Position numbers and translations under genes: made by a program
In this document: one piece after another, positions 38,640-50,745 of the stretch
Position numbering within the stretch: the first letter of the stretch is position 1
How the letters are laid out: each line of letters starts with the position of its first letter
Source: Siphonodentalium dalli
Taxonomy: Eukaryota > Mollusca > Scaphopoda > Gadilida > Siphonodentaliidae
Direction of reading: 5' to 3'
DNA length: 64,000 nt
NCBI GenBank assembly: GCA_032622095.1
Contig: CP136065.1
Coordinates: 248,621,474-248,685,473 of the forward strand
The notes under the pieces: generated by a model
Seen by the model: the letters and a program-made list of their open reading frames with translations, nothing else
What the model was told of the DNA's origin: nothing
Databases searched by the model: none

Positions 38640-39190
38640 CGTCATCATTTTTTTTAAAATTCAAGTGTTTTAAGTTTTAAAAACAAATTTTTTTTTTGAA
38701 AAAAATAAAGTTTTGTAAGTTTTTAATCTTTTTTTTAATTTTAAAATTTTGTTCTGTGTCCTTTTAACTTGCACCCACTGCGAGTGCTGTGTGTTACTTT
38801 AACATTCATCCACAGTGAGTCAGGGTTGTGGCGATTACATGCCAATGTAATCGATTACGATTACAATTACATTTTGATTACTCATTTTCAGTGAGTGCCG
38901 AGTGTCCCTTTAAATTCACTTTATGAGTACCTTGTGTCCATTTAACATTATCATACCAAGAGTGCGCCCCTTTGACATTCACGGCAATTCGGGCGCATTG
39001 TCTCACTTTAATATTCACACTGAATGCATTGTGTCCCTTTAATGTGCGTTAATACACTTATTGTGAATATAATTCAGGGCGAGGCTCCCCCTTGTTCATC
39101 AGGGTCATCACGTAATATACATAACATTACACACATAACGTAATTCACATGTACGTACATGTTATGGCCGTGTTCGCCAGTGACCAAGTA
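38640..39190. repeat. T-rich segment and imperfect repeats of TTTAACATTCA / TGTGTCCCTTT
   Basis: Low-complexity T and A runs (38648-38750) are followed by loosely repeated phrases such as GTGTCCCTTTAA and TTAACATTCATCCAC spaced about 50-60 bp. No gene is seen. Confidence 0.5.
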
Positions 39191-39206
39191 TAGAATGTTA
39201 CAATGA

Positions 39207-39640
39207 GGTCATATCTACCTGTACTTCCACGGCAATACCTTTGATGTCATATCTACCTGTACTTCCGTGTACTTCCACAACAATACCATTGGTGTCATAT
39301 CTACCTGTACTTCCATGTACTCCCACAACAATACCTTTGAGGACATGTCGAGTTGGGTGATATATATAGCGTGGGTAGACAGTCTTATCTACCTGTACTT
39401 CCATGTACTCCCACAACAATACCTTTGATGTCATATCTACCTGTACTTCCATGCACCTCCACAATAATACCTTTGAGGACATGTCCAGTAAAATGATGGC
39501 GTGTGGGTATACTGTACTGCAGGTAATGAGGTCATGTCCGGTAGAATGATAGCGTGGGTGGACTGTACTGCTAGTAATGAGTTCATATTTACCTGTACTT
39601 CCACAACAATATACCTTTGATGTACTTCCACTAATTACAT
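39207..39640. repeat. Imperfect repeat of TCATATCTACCTGTACTTCC
   Basis: The phrase recurs about six times with ACAACAATACCTTTGA and GGACATGTC segments at irregular spacing of about 60-90 bp. The 163-codon minus frame is a product of this repeat. Confidence 0.75.
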
Positions 39641-39659
39641 TTGGGTTCAAACCGGCCTC

Positions 39660-41580
39660 CATGCAGCACATTCCATATATAGAAGTCATGAATAATTCAA
39701 AAGCTCCATAATATTATATGGAATTGCTACTCCAAAACTTTGACCAGTAGCACGGAACCGGAGCTGGACGATTCCAATAAGGCCACGACCCAATGATCTC
39801 GGTTATACGAAAATCATGTTACGTATCCCAATTTTTTACTTTTTGTTTAACTTTCCAAATTTTGTAAAATAATTAAACCACCAGAACCAGTAATATCACA
39901 TTTAACATAGACTACACTGGCAGCTATATGCTCCCATGAATACTTATTTTTCTATTAGACACTACCACTGCACGGTGGCCCACCCTCCTGCTAAATCCGT
40001 CCGAAATCGTATAATCGTCCAGTGCACATCGATAAATGCTAAGTTGCCCTCTCTGCAATTTTATAAAAATTAGCGTGACTGCACTTATATGGTAAGTATT
40101 TTCTTAAAAATCCAAATTATTCTTTCAAATTTATATTGTGATTTTTTTCAATATCAACGTCTGTATCCGTGTGTGTTGAATTTGAATTGTAGCGCTCACG
40201 TAAGATTGAACAATCGGGAGTTTATCACTTCTTTTTCGACATTTTACGGTATATAATGTTTGTTTTAGACCAGAAATGGGACATTCCAATGGGCAAACCA
40301 TAGTTTTCTGGTAAGTTTGATATCTCCGGGACACGAAAATGCAAGCATATACACGGACACTCTGAACAGGTCTACATGTGGCACATTAAAAGACAAGCAT
40401 ACGGTGGCTCCAGTGCGAAATTTGTATGGCTCCAGTTCGAAAACAACAAAAATTATAAGCTCCAGTGCGCACCCACGATAAATAATTTCGATATTGCACA
40501 TAATTCATCGAGAATTTAGTAGATTATAGGCGTTATAGCGGAGCATAATGACATTTTATCTAATATAATATTTGTGCACAAATTTGTCTCCGCGCTTTGC
40601 AGAGCAAATATAGATGTTACCAGACGGACAACGGGCAGACGAAGAAGATGCAAGACATATAATGTTACTCGAAGGGGATCGATAATTAAGCCATTACATG
40701 TACATATGTGTAATGTCAATTACGTAAGCTTGAGGCCTTCATCATGATTTGTGAATTTGGCCTCCGACATAAAACGACCCCCACCCCACCAAAAAAAAAC
40801 CCACACCCTGTACTGTGGTAGTTTCAACGTGACTACTAGTATGAGTATCAGTGTAATGTTAACGCCAATTACATCAATTAGATCAAAAACACAAACAGTT
40901 ATCGTATTCTATTTCGATACGGGTACTTTGAGGTGGTTAAATAAATTATATACCCACCCTTCCTACGAGCTCATGCCATTCAGAAGTTGACATAAATAAC
41001 ACGATACATATAGACCAACTGCAATGTTATGTATTTCCGCGGAGTAGTGTTACTGCAGAGCAAAGGCGAATCCTTCCATTTTGACAGGCGCTCAGTGAAA
41101 CATAAATAGAGGTATAAAAATAGTTTATCGGGGGTTCCCCAATCGGTCGTCACGTGATTATGGAAATAACTGTCGATCCCTTAAGCCGACCGTTAGAGAC
41201 CGAATTAATTTGTATCTTATCGGGTGCCCATATCGCTCCTAAACTTGCAGACCTGGTATTTGTATGGGCCTGACTGCACTGACAAGGTGAGTTTTACGAC
41301 AAACTGGAAGGGCATGCACACACACACACATACACCCCCACACACCCTACCTCACACACAAATCAGTTTACCCTGCTCCCTTGCAAGATAACAAAACAAT
41401 GACTACAGAAATCGGCCACGAAACGAATTCGCTCATGCATGTTAATTACCTGCGTGAATTCTTGAATCACTCGCACGAATATCTAATGCGACCTTATACA
41501 GGCGATACGAGAAGTAATGATTAAAACCACTCAAGGGTAATCTCAACTAGGCCTGCTGGTGAAAGCTTGTGGGTACAAGC
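39660..41580. other. Stretch without a recognised gene
   Basis: The frames are short and unmatched. A CA microsatellite lies near 41315-41360. No terminal repeats or RNA genes were seen. Confidence 0.4.
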
Positions 41581-41589
41581 TTTGATTGT

Positions 41590-41703
41590 CAGACGATTTG
41601 GGACCTTGGACGATTGGGACCTCGGACGATTGGGACCTCGGACGATTGGGACCTTGAGTCAGGACGATTGGGACCTTGAGTCAGGACGATTGGGACCTTG
41701 AGT
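41590..41703. repeat. Short tandem repeat of GACGATTGGGACCT
   Basis: Six copies of GGACGATT(T)GGGACCT alternate between a TCGGACGATT and a TGAGTCAGGACGATT spacing. Confidence 0.85.
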
Positions 41704-42006
41704 AATTGATTTCTTCAGTTATATATAAGAAATTATTCACAAACCCTGCAACTATTAATTCCGATTCTTAGCGGCCATGACGGCACTGGCACGTGACCAT
41801 GTTTACTAATTTCAGATTTATATTTAGTGCGGTGTGACGTAATTTGGGGGAAATTATAAGTATGGTATATTAGTTTAAAATCAAATTTTATTTATGTAAC
41901 GGAATTAACAAATATAATAATGATATAATACAAAACAATAATGACGATGGTATTTGATAATCTCATTGGTCATTGACCTGGTGGTGAGCATAGACCAGCA
42001 TACATC

Positions 42007-43242
42007 TTACTGGTCGCTTGATCTCTCATTCTGCCGAACGGGTGCATATAGCTTCGAAATTTCTTTCAGCAGCGACGACGATGAAATTTCTTTGGAGTCG
42101 TAACTGTCCCACAGTTTAAAGATTCTTCCCTGCAATTCTTTGGTGTCAGCTTTTTGCCTTCGGCTCAGTTTCCCTTCGCTGACCATCTTCACTTGTACGG
42201 GAATCTCTGACGCCTCTTGGTACAGTAAGGTGAGCAGCAAATAGAATAGAAGGTTGTTGTTAGTCGCCCTCTGGTTTAGTCTGGTGTGCCATCCCTCGAC
42301 GTCATTGTTGGTCCTAATACTGCGCCCAAACACACACCACTCCTCTGGACTCCATACGGTACTTTCCATCCACGTTGCCTTAACATAATCCATGAATGTG
42401 ACCATCTGATGTGCATCTGGTTGGATCTTTCGACGTAGATGCTCGAATGCCTCTATGCAGTTGTTTCATGTTATCTCCCGACCGGACGAAGGCGTGGATG
42501 CTGAAGAGTTGCGTGAACGGCTTGTCGACGACACTGAAGGTTCCATCAAGATACCATGTCTTGGCTCTGGCAAGAAGGGATAGCTGTTTGGTTGTTGCAA
42601 AAATGACATGTCTGGCGGCCCCTACTCTTATGTCATCTCTATAGAAATCATCACTGGCATGTTTGGAGAGATAATCCTGTTCTATCTGCAAATAAAGGAA
42701 AACATAATCTCATTATAATAGTCAAAGAATGAAAAAAATTAGGAAAAATATTTATAGCATAGTGCAGTTATATCTATGTCAATTATATATTTAATATATA
42801 TGTACACTATATGTATAGTATATCTTTCTTTGTAGTTATATTTCCGTGTCAATTATATTTATTATAATTTATATATATATTTTCGCGAACTCTGTTACAC
42901 ATTCTCGTCAAATTTGCTATTGGCACGCGGGCTGCTTCTGCATGGAAGGTCGGGGTTGCTGTACTTGTCTGTGACTTTCTTCACCATGAGACTAGAAGAG
43001 GCGAACAGGTCGTTGCATGCTGTCGACTTTACCTCTGCCTTGATTCTGGTCGATATCTGGATACCAGGATTCGATGTATGACTGTGGCCCCTGATGTTCG
43101 GTATGAAGGTGTCGCTGGTTGGTTGGTTAATCATTGCTGGACATGCAGATGGTGTTCGGACGCTACATCTCCACTCGACGGTGCCGTTCTTTTGTATTCG
43201 CTTGTGGACAAATGTGACAGGAATGATGACGTATAACGCCAC
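42007..43242 (-). pseudogene. FLYWCH/MULE transposase-derived gene with internal deletion
   Basis: Two exon-like parts lie on the minus strand. The first (about 43242-42890) has a FLYWCH-type zinc-finger pattern: KNGTVEWRC, ACPAMI and the RGHSHTSNPG histidines. It ends at a plausible donor (GAGAAT then GTGTAA). The second starts after the acceptor TTTATTTGCAG at about 42687 and reads DDIRVGAARHVIFAT, AKTWYLDGTFSVV and PFTQLFSIHAFV, the start of a MULE/DDE domain with its first aspartate in DGTF. At about 42455-42466 the protein jumps, with a frame change, to IEAFEHLRRKIQPDAHQ and then WCVFGRSIRTNNDVEGWHTR, the far end of the same domain. The central part, where the other catalytic acids should be, is missing, so the protein should be inactive as a transposase. 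It ends near 42007. The start is uncertain because there is no clear ATG upstream. Confidence 0.75.
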
Positions 43243-43289
43243 GATGGAAGCCTGCGAAGCACCGCTGGACAGTGTTAATTAATCGATAA

Positions 43290-45470
43290 TTACGTTGGAA
43301 ATGTCACCTGATCAATATAGGAAATGTATATGAATGTCTATATCTAAACATTACTCGGACCTGACTGACCAGCAGAACTTCGCAAGAAACCATCGTGGCG
43401 CTATGAATTTGAAAACATGAAAACAATGAGAATCTTACAATTTAACTACCTGTGTATATACAAAACTCACCGAGATCCAAAGGTCACTCACCGCCAAGCC
43501 ACCGGCCGCCAACCGAGAAGCACAGAACATATTGAATTGAATTGAACATCACTGGTAGGCCTACAGGTTATCATGACCATAATTATGTTCATTTAAAATG
43601 GCCACCTCCAGTGTTAATCTTGGGTCTTACTATCCAAGACAATGTCCCTCCTAAATAATAATAATAACAGAGTGACTAATTTAGCTTTAAATTATAGGCC
43701 TGCATAGTTCACTTATTCACTCTCGAAATGAATGAATATTATATCGATGACTGCTACGGTAACTTATTTTCGTCAGTGGTTGTAACACGGAATCTCCCGC
43801 ATCCATCCTGACGTCATGTGTTTACTATTCTCCATTGCAACTGTTTTCAGTTGTCAAACTGAGGTGTCATTGGAGCTCTTCGCCATCTCAAGTGCGTCGT
43901 AAGTATGAGAATGGTCCCATAAGTATGGGTCGATCTGCTATATATGTGCACTAGTCAATAAGATTAAAAACAAATAATAAATTAAGCACATAAACAGGGT
44001 AAACAGCTGATAAACTGATGTAATTTATTAACGATTTATTTTGCGTCGTTCCATTTTTTCTTTGTGCGTCGTTTGGCACACGGGTATGAGTGCCTGACCG
44101 CTATGTGACCTTTTAATACTATTTATTTCTATTCATGTGAACGAAAAGTTCAACCTGATCAAATTTGAATAGCTTATGTAAACAGGTTTAGAGAAAATGG
44201 AGGTTTATAAATTATATCATAATCATGAATCAACAGATCAAGTAGCAATAACCAACCATTTTTTTCTAAATGAGCTATGTAGGAACTGGATATATTTCCA
44301 GTAACCTCAGGATGTTAGAAACATAAAACAAAGTCATTAATCCCAAGAAAGAGAAAAAAAAATGACGTTTTAGCGAAATTATTGGATTGGGGTACGGCAG
44401 CCGATATTTGCGTTTTTAAAAATATGCCAAAAATCTGACAACACCTCAGTAGGAAATATGTTGTGATATATATAGTAAAACTATATGTTTTTTTTAATCC
44501 CCAGTTATTACTCTATTGATAACAGTAAAGAATTAGTACTTATCTCCCTTATGTCTAGATAATTGGCTAAAAATACAACTATACCCCCATCATAAAATGG
44601 ACAATATCACTACCAATTAGCAACGATTTTTCCCCAAAAAAATATCTGGGTGCAATGAATGCTCGTGCATATTGCTGTTGGTGTTAGAACCACAAAAGAA
44701 ATTAACCTGTGACCAGGGAACATGTTTAAAATGACGTTTTATCTCAAAATTTGAACGTCCAGGGTGGCCAAAAAAAAGCAGTTTTATGAAACTGGGAAAT
44801 TTTGACAACGTTCAATAATTTCCCCAAATATGATGGGAGGAAGCAAATTCTGTGTTTCATAGGTAATGGTATGCCTCACTGAATTGAACCTTCTATTCAT
44901 TTCTTGTTGAAATACATGTATGACTAGAATCCCAGTTGTGATGCTTTGTGAAATTTTATAGCGCGTTCTGTAAAATATAATTTTTGAGGGATCACAAGCG
45001 GGTATATAGGACCCCAATAATTGCATATTTAATTGCTCCAATGATCAGTTAATATACAAAATACAAAATAAAGGCATATTACTCAACCAATTCCAAACAG
45101 TATGAACTGATCTAGAAGATATTTGTGAAAAAATGTCATATTTTAACTTCCGGCGGCCATTTTGGTGGCCATCTTGGATGGTGTCTTTCAATTTTGGCCC
45201 AAAATAGTGTCATTATGTCTTGGCTTCATGAAAATATATACATTTGCAGTACATTTTACCAGATTAGTCATGAGAATTTGCAACAAATTCCAAGTAACTG
45301 TGGTTTTACCCCTGGGAACAAATTTGGGGTGGGTATACTTTTTAGGGAGCTATAACAAAAATTTATCAAGGCTGACAGATGGCCAGCTGATAAAATCTTG
45401 ATGTCGGATACCTGAATTTACTAAATCCGCAGAGAAAAAAACTTTACACGCGAAAACACGCATTCATGAA
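43290..45470. other. Stretch without a recognised gene
   Basis: The short open frames have no recognised domains. GGCGGCCATTTTGGTGGCCA with ATCTTGG near 45151-45178 is an inverse-strand copy of the AAGATGGC-type motif. Confidence 0.4.
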
Positions 45471-45499
45471 TTTCGGGGGGTTGGCGACCGGACTACACG

Positions 45500-46215
45500 G
45501 GAACACTGATTGGGCATTCAGCCGACAGTCAATTCTGTCAGTGATTAAATTCCATTTAGTTGCAACATTTGCATCTATCATCTAAGTCCATGCAAAGACC
45601 CCCCCCCCCCCCAAGAAAACATACCCAGCTTTGCTTGCACACCACTGGAACATTCAATTGACAGTCAATTCTGTCATACAGCGACCCCCCCTCACTGGAA
45701 AACATACCCAGCTTTGCATATGCACCCTACTGGAACATTGAGCATTCATCGGCAGTATTTTGTCAGAGATTAAATTCCGTTGGCTTACAACATTTGCCTT
45801 ATCATCCATGATCATGCAAAGACCCCCACCCCACTTATAGAGGGACCTTGATCATGCAAAGACCCCGCCCCACTTATAGAGGGACCTCCCATTGGAAACA
45901 TTCCCAGTTTGCATACATCCAACTGGAACATTGGGAATTCAGCCGACGGTCAATTCTGTCAGAGATTAATTTCCTGCTTGATTGCAACATTTGCCTTATC
46001 ATCTATGTGCATGCAAAGACGATTGACAGACAAATTCTGTCAGAGATTAAATTACGTTCAGTTTGCTTGCAACATTTTCCATATCCTCTATCCTCATGCA
46101 AAGACCATCCCCACCACAGTATACATCTACCTCAAAAGGAACATTCCGCCTTTAAATTTTATTCTTTTTGTCGTTGAAGAACATTCGACAGTTACTTCTG
46201 CTTGAGATTGAATCC
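45500..46215. repeat. Imperfect tandem modules with GACAGTCAATTCTGTCA
   Basis: Around six divergent modules of about 100-150 bp carry CATTCAGCCGACAGTCAATT, GATTAAATTCC, GCAACATTTGC and ATGCAAAGACCCCC. A C tract lies near 45600-45613. Open frames across it are not conserved in phase. Confidence 0.75.
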
Positions 46216-46219
46216 CGTT

Positions 46220-48300
46220 TGCTTGCCTTCAGCCTCAGGGCAGTTTTTTTTATGTAAACAAAAGTATTTTCCAACAAATAATAGGATAAAACAAATATAA
46301 ATATGTTTAAATGTTGTGGAAAGTATGTAAATTGTTTCTAAAAACAAAATAAAGCAAAATAATGGCCAAAATTGTGCTCCGGACAGTTCCTGTGGCCAGT
46401 GTGGGCGTGGCATATGGAGGCTGCCATGTTTTATTCATTGCTTCCGGATATAGAGTTACTTCCCGTGAACAATTTTTATTATCAATATATTTCATATTAT
46501 ACACGCTGTTCCATTTCTAATTCAATTTGCAATGTTTAAAACAATTATTTATCTAATACTTACCTTACATGAGAATAGTGTAACCGCTTGTAACCGGGTA
46601 GTATTTAAGCTTCAAAAACTTTGAAAAAAATAATCGTGTTGGAGACACGAAAAAATCTATTAATATTAGTATTATTTTTCCTGACCAGAAACGTTGTTGT
46701 GTTTAGTGATCCAATGAGAATCAATCGTACCTATTTTTAGCTACAAAAACTACGTAACATCTCTAAATAGCAACTTTTAAAAATAGCACCCCAATAAGAT
46801 CGACTCAAAATGGCGTGTTGTCAGCTCTGGCGGATTTCCGGAAATAGAACATGACGCGACACCTACGCCGGCGGTCAACGCTAGATCAAGGATTAAATTT
46901 AAAGTTAAACCTCCTTTCAGGTTTTTGGAGGTCATGTGATCGCAGATCTGAGATCAGTAACCAGGAGCCCCATCACTGATCAGGCATCACTCAGTGTCCA
47001 TGAATTGTGTCAGATGTGTTATTTCACATTGTTTTAGCATCAACAATGGTTGGTCAGCATTATGTACATGCACAGTGACAGTCCTAGGAATCACTGTCCA
47101 TGTACTAGTAATATTCAATTTCAACTTGATTAAAAGATAAAATATAATAAATAAATATACATGTAGTACCTCTACTAAAAAGAGAGAACTAACAGTGTCA
47201 GTTAGGCAACATCTGATTGGCTTAAGACCACTCACTGTGATCTATCACTAAAACGAACAATTCGATTTTTCGTTTCGAAAAAAATGCATTTATCTCCCCA
47301 CATTTGACATGTGGCAATTAAGTTACTAGTAATTGCTCTTAAATTACACTTAATGTGCTCGTTAGGTCAGATCAACTCTACATTGTCGGAGTTGTACATA
47401 AATCGTAATTTTTCATCCATATATCAGCATATATTCACATTTATTGAAGTCTTGGAAAACATTCACTGACGTATTTTTTACAAAACAGGAAGTTATCTCT
47501 TCAGTTCCCTATTAGGAATTCCTTAAAGCAAATTCACAATATCGTTCCTCCAAGCTTTCCCAGCATACCCGAACATTTGACTAAAATACGAAACGGATCC
47601 CGGACATCTCATGTTGAAATGGTGATATCGGGTTGATAATTAAAATTCGAATAGCGTTATCACAACATAACCAATAATATTTTCTTGAATTATGTGGCTT
47701 TAATGTGCATTTTATTTCCTTATTTTGTATGTTGGGTACCACTTTTTTATTCAATTCAATTCAAAACAAACAAATTGGTTATTCGGCCATTGCGATGTTC
47801 TTATTAGCCAAGTCCTGTAAAAGCCAGCCTTGGTTCCTAGCACATAACAATCACAGATACAGAGATCTTGTTAGGCCAATATAAATAAATTGCTAGATTT
47901 ACATTCACATTTTTTTCAATGGGGCGGAAGGGCGTGTACGTTTTATTAGTTTTATTTATATTATTCTTCCTAACATAAATTTCGGACATCAGAGAGAAAT
48001 GTACATTATAAAAGATATGCAAATAAAAAAAAATTTAGGAGGGTACTAAAATAGGGTCGGCATGGTATGTTAATCTCGATTTTTTTTTTCTATTTGCCTT
48101 ATTCGTGTTTTTTTTGTTTTGGATTTCGAGTACACCCGCCACCCGGGTATGAAAGTTGTTCATTGACCCTATAATTACCCATGCGTGCATGAACACTAAT
48201 TGCCTCATTCCACGTGACATGTTTGACCATTTGGCGCGTGTTTTTCGCCACATCACAATGGCTTGATATCACCATTTCTCTCCGATGTTCTCTGAAATTG
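46220..48300. other. Stretch without a recognised gene
   Basis: It is AT-rich with short frames only. A locally GC-rich patch with AAAATGGCGTGTTGTCAGC and CTACGCCGGCGGTC near 46807-46885 could be regulatory; nothing more specific is visible. Confidence 0.35.
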
Positions 48301-48302
48301 AA

Positions 48303-48406
48303 ATGAATCTCAACATACAACAGGCACATTGTTTACACCAAGTTTTAAATGGGCATAACATAATTGTTACGGGCCAATGTGGGACAGGAAAGACTTATTT
48401 GCTCAG
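48303..48406 (+). CDS. First coding exon of a PIF1-like helicase (Walker A exon)
   Basis: From the ATG at 48303 the frame reads MNLNIQQAHCLHQVLNG, then HNIIVTGQCGTGKTYLL, and ends two bases into a codon at a strong donor (CTCAG then GTGAGT). GQCGTGKT (residues 24-31) is a Walker A loop, and the preceding QQ...GHNIIVTG is the usual lead-in of PIF1-family DNA helicases, with a glutamine pair acting as a Q-motif. PIF1 enzymes unwind DNA 5' to 3'; many invertebrate copies belong to Helitron-derived or taxon-expanded genes. No later helicase motifs (such as a DEISM-type Walker B) were found in the window, so either the next exon is far away or this is a stranded fragment. The exon is too short to appear in ordinary open-frame lists. 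Confidence 0.55.
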
Positions 48407-48638
48407 GTGAGTTAAATTTGCTTATTTAGCAGAATCCTTTATTTTTATATATCTATCTATCTAGAACTGTCGACCTATGAGATAAAGTATTGTGGCCTAT
48501 ATACTAGCCCCCTATATAATCCCGCCACAAATACACGCTCTTACTAAATATCGCAAAACTAGTAAGTCGCTTTAATAGGGTAGGATGCAGACAGGTCGCG
48601 TGTGTGTTTGTGGCGTATGCACAACGCGTAGAACACCC

Positions 48639-48776
48639 TGCTTTCCCTAGTCCAAGTCTTCTCGTACTAAAACCAGCTAAGATATTGGGATGGAGATGCT
48701 GGTATTTAAATACCAGCATCTCCATCCCAATATCTTAGCTGGTTTTAGTACGAGAAGACTTGGACTATGCTTTCCC
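48639..48776. mobile_element. Perfect 120-bp spacerless palindrome with 9-bp target duplication
   Basis: Bases 48648-48767 form an uninterrupted perfect palindrome: 60-bp arms, no mismatch and no loop, centred at TATTTAAATA. Its ends are TAGTCCAAG and CTTGGACTA. It is flanked by direct copies of TGCTTTCCC at 48639-48647 and 48768-48776. A 9-bp duplication is typical of Mutator-like elements. It contains no coding capacity beyond the symmetrical frames. Confidence 0.92.
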
Positions 48777-49072
48777 GTGCGATACATAATGAGAGTAATT
48801 GGTTTCGCGCCCGATATGGTCGAAAAGATCGAGACCTTCACCACAAGTTTGGAGTTTGGGATGATACCCAGGAAGATTTGAAAGGGCCGTTGGCCTCTGC
48901 TACAACCCACTTTTGAATGCCGTAATTCCGCTGAAGAGCGTTTGTATTGTTTGTGAGATTGATACATACCCATGCACAGTATGTGTTAGCCTACTGCGCA
49001 TGAGGTGGATGCCACCAACCCATTCCGAACCAGGACCGGCGGAGAAGACCTTGATTAATCCGTGTGAGTTAG
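48777..49072. other. Stretch between two small mobile elements
   Basis: The frames on both strands are unmatched. It could hold more of the PIF1-like gene, but no helicase motif is visible. Confidence 0.3.
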
Positions 49073-49457
49073 TACCCTGCTGGACAAAACAAGTGTCCAC
49101 TTAACTGCGGTTAACGTTGCCACCGCGGCCGAAATGCAACTACATTGTACACCGTGGCTCCACTGGCTAAGTACAGTTGCCCAGGCCGCGGTGTAATTGC
49201 TATTTGGCATGGTGTAGTTGCCACGGTGTACTTTCATCAAACTGAAAAAAGACAATACAAACCAGAAATCTAACCACGGTGTACATGCCATTCGATCGCG
49301 AGGGTAGTTGCCTTTCGGCTGCAGTGAACTTGCCGTTTGGCCGCAGTGTACTTGCCATTCGGCCGCGGTGCTCAACTGCAGTTACAAACTCTGACACCGC
49401 AGCCGAACGGCAAATACACCGCGGTGCCAATGGACACTTGTTTTGTCCAGCGGGGTA
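49073..49457. mobile_element. TA-flanked MITE with GC-rich interior
   Basis: Inverted ends of 25 bp start CCCTGCTGGACAAAACAAGT on the left and finish ACTTGTTTTGTCCAGCGGGG on the right (one mismatch). The dinucleotide TA lies outside each end, as in Tc1/mariner targets. The interior repeats phrases such as TTGCCATTCGGCCGCGGTG, TTTCGGCTGCAGTG and GGCCGCGGTGTA in both orientations. No transposase frame. Confidence 0.85.
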
Positions 49458-50450
49458 CTTCACCACACTTTCGCGTACGACTTTCTATACAATCAAATTA
49501 CTTATTAAGCGCGGATGCCGGAGAGACCATATATATTACCAATAGTTGTAATGCCAGATCAAAATTCACCGTTTTTATTCCAATATAGCGATTAATTTAT
49601 TGTCAATAATCTGGGCTCATCCATGCTGCGTTATTTACCCCCTCAAATATATGAATCTATTTGTGGAGAAATACTAGCTTTATTATTCAACAAATATACA
49701 ATAGAAACATATATGTTGTCACTTGAAAGTGATTTTAATAGAGCTTTGTGATGGAAAATATTCTACTGGAAGGAAGTGGCATCATAATCCGTACTATTCG
49801 AATTATCTGAATGAGAATTGAGCATTGTAGCCAATAATCCGGTAATCAATGCATGTCAAATTCGTACTCTGAGCACTGGTTGTAGGTCATGTGTTTTAAC
49901 AATTACCGGTTGGCAATTCGTGAACGAAGTATTTATAAATTGGATATGTTTCTCCAAAATCATGAAGAATTCCCGAGATTTTCACCTGAAAGAATATTCG
50001 AGTAACTAACAGCTATTTTCTCGTAAGTGGGGAAAGATAATACAAATCTGAATACACCAGCGTTTCAAGAAAAAAATACGGAATATGATGATATAAACTC
50101 AGAATGCACGAATGTTTGTGTGGCATAAAAATTTGTACTCTGTAATTTCGTTCAAATCATCTGCCAATGAAAATTCAGATCACAAAATTTTTACTTGCCA
50201 AACTGGTCTTTATATTAATATAATAATATAATATAATATATTGATTTAATATTATTAAATAATATTTTATTTAACTAACAGTGATTCCTAGGGACTGTGG
50301 TATATGTAGTATTTTCGCTTATGACATTGATCCATGTGTGTTCTGATATATGACAATGTAAATGTAAAATGTAAAACCCACATGATGTGGGTCGGATTCT
50401 ACTATCCATGCAGTGCACATGTACATTGTATGTGCATGCATCCGTAAGTC
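49458..50450. other. AT-rich stretch without a recognised gene
   Basis: A TAATATAATATA tract lies near 50216-50275. No domain or RNA gene is visible. Confidence 0.4.
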
Positions 50451-50745
50451 AGTCCGATGTCTGTTCATATCAATAACTTGGGCAGTAGCGCTTGGATCTC
50501 ATTGAAATTTGGTATGGATGTTTTCGTTTGGTTTTTCTGTTCTAGAGTTATTCATCTTGGTTTATCTGGAAATGTTGGCTTTTTGGTCCATCCAATGTCT
50601 GTTCAGGTCATAACTTCAACGGTAGTGCTCGGATCTCAATAAAATTTGGTATGGATGTTCACTACAATGAGGACATTGTCCGAGCAGATATCTCCACCAC
50701 TGGTTGTCAGAACTCAATGAATTTGTATGCATATTCACTACTATG
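50450..50745 (-). repeat. Copies of the 12.2-kb dispersed repeat, inverted
   Basis: The phrases TCATTGAAATTTGGTATGGA, TTTATCTGGAAATGTTGGCT and TCTGTTCAGGTCATAACTTC are the inverse of the 12.2-kb modules. Two partial modules are present. Confidence 0.7.

Noticed and set aside
37587-38664. Many 60-130 codon frames rich in RYL, EIS and DIS on both strands
   Set aside because: They arise from palindromic GATATC units, which read alike on both strands; they belong to the foldback element.
42007-43242. Intact MULE transposase
   Set aside because: The middle of the catalytic domain is absent and the frame changes at the junction.
48639-48776. Assembly artefact as the source of the perfect palindrome
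   Set aside because: Not excluded, but the direct 9-bp repeats at its edges fit insertion better than a snap-back read.
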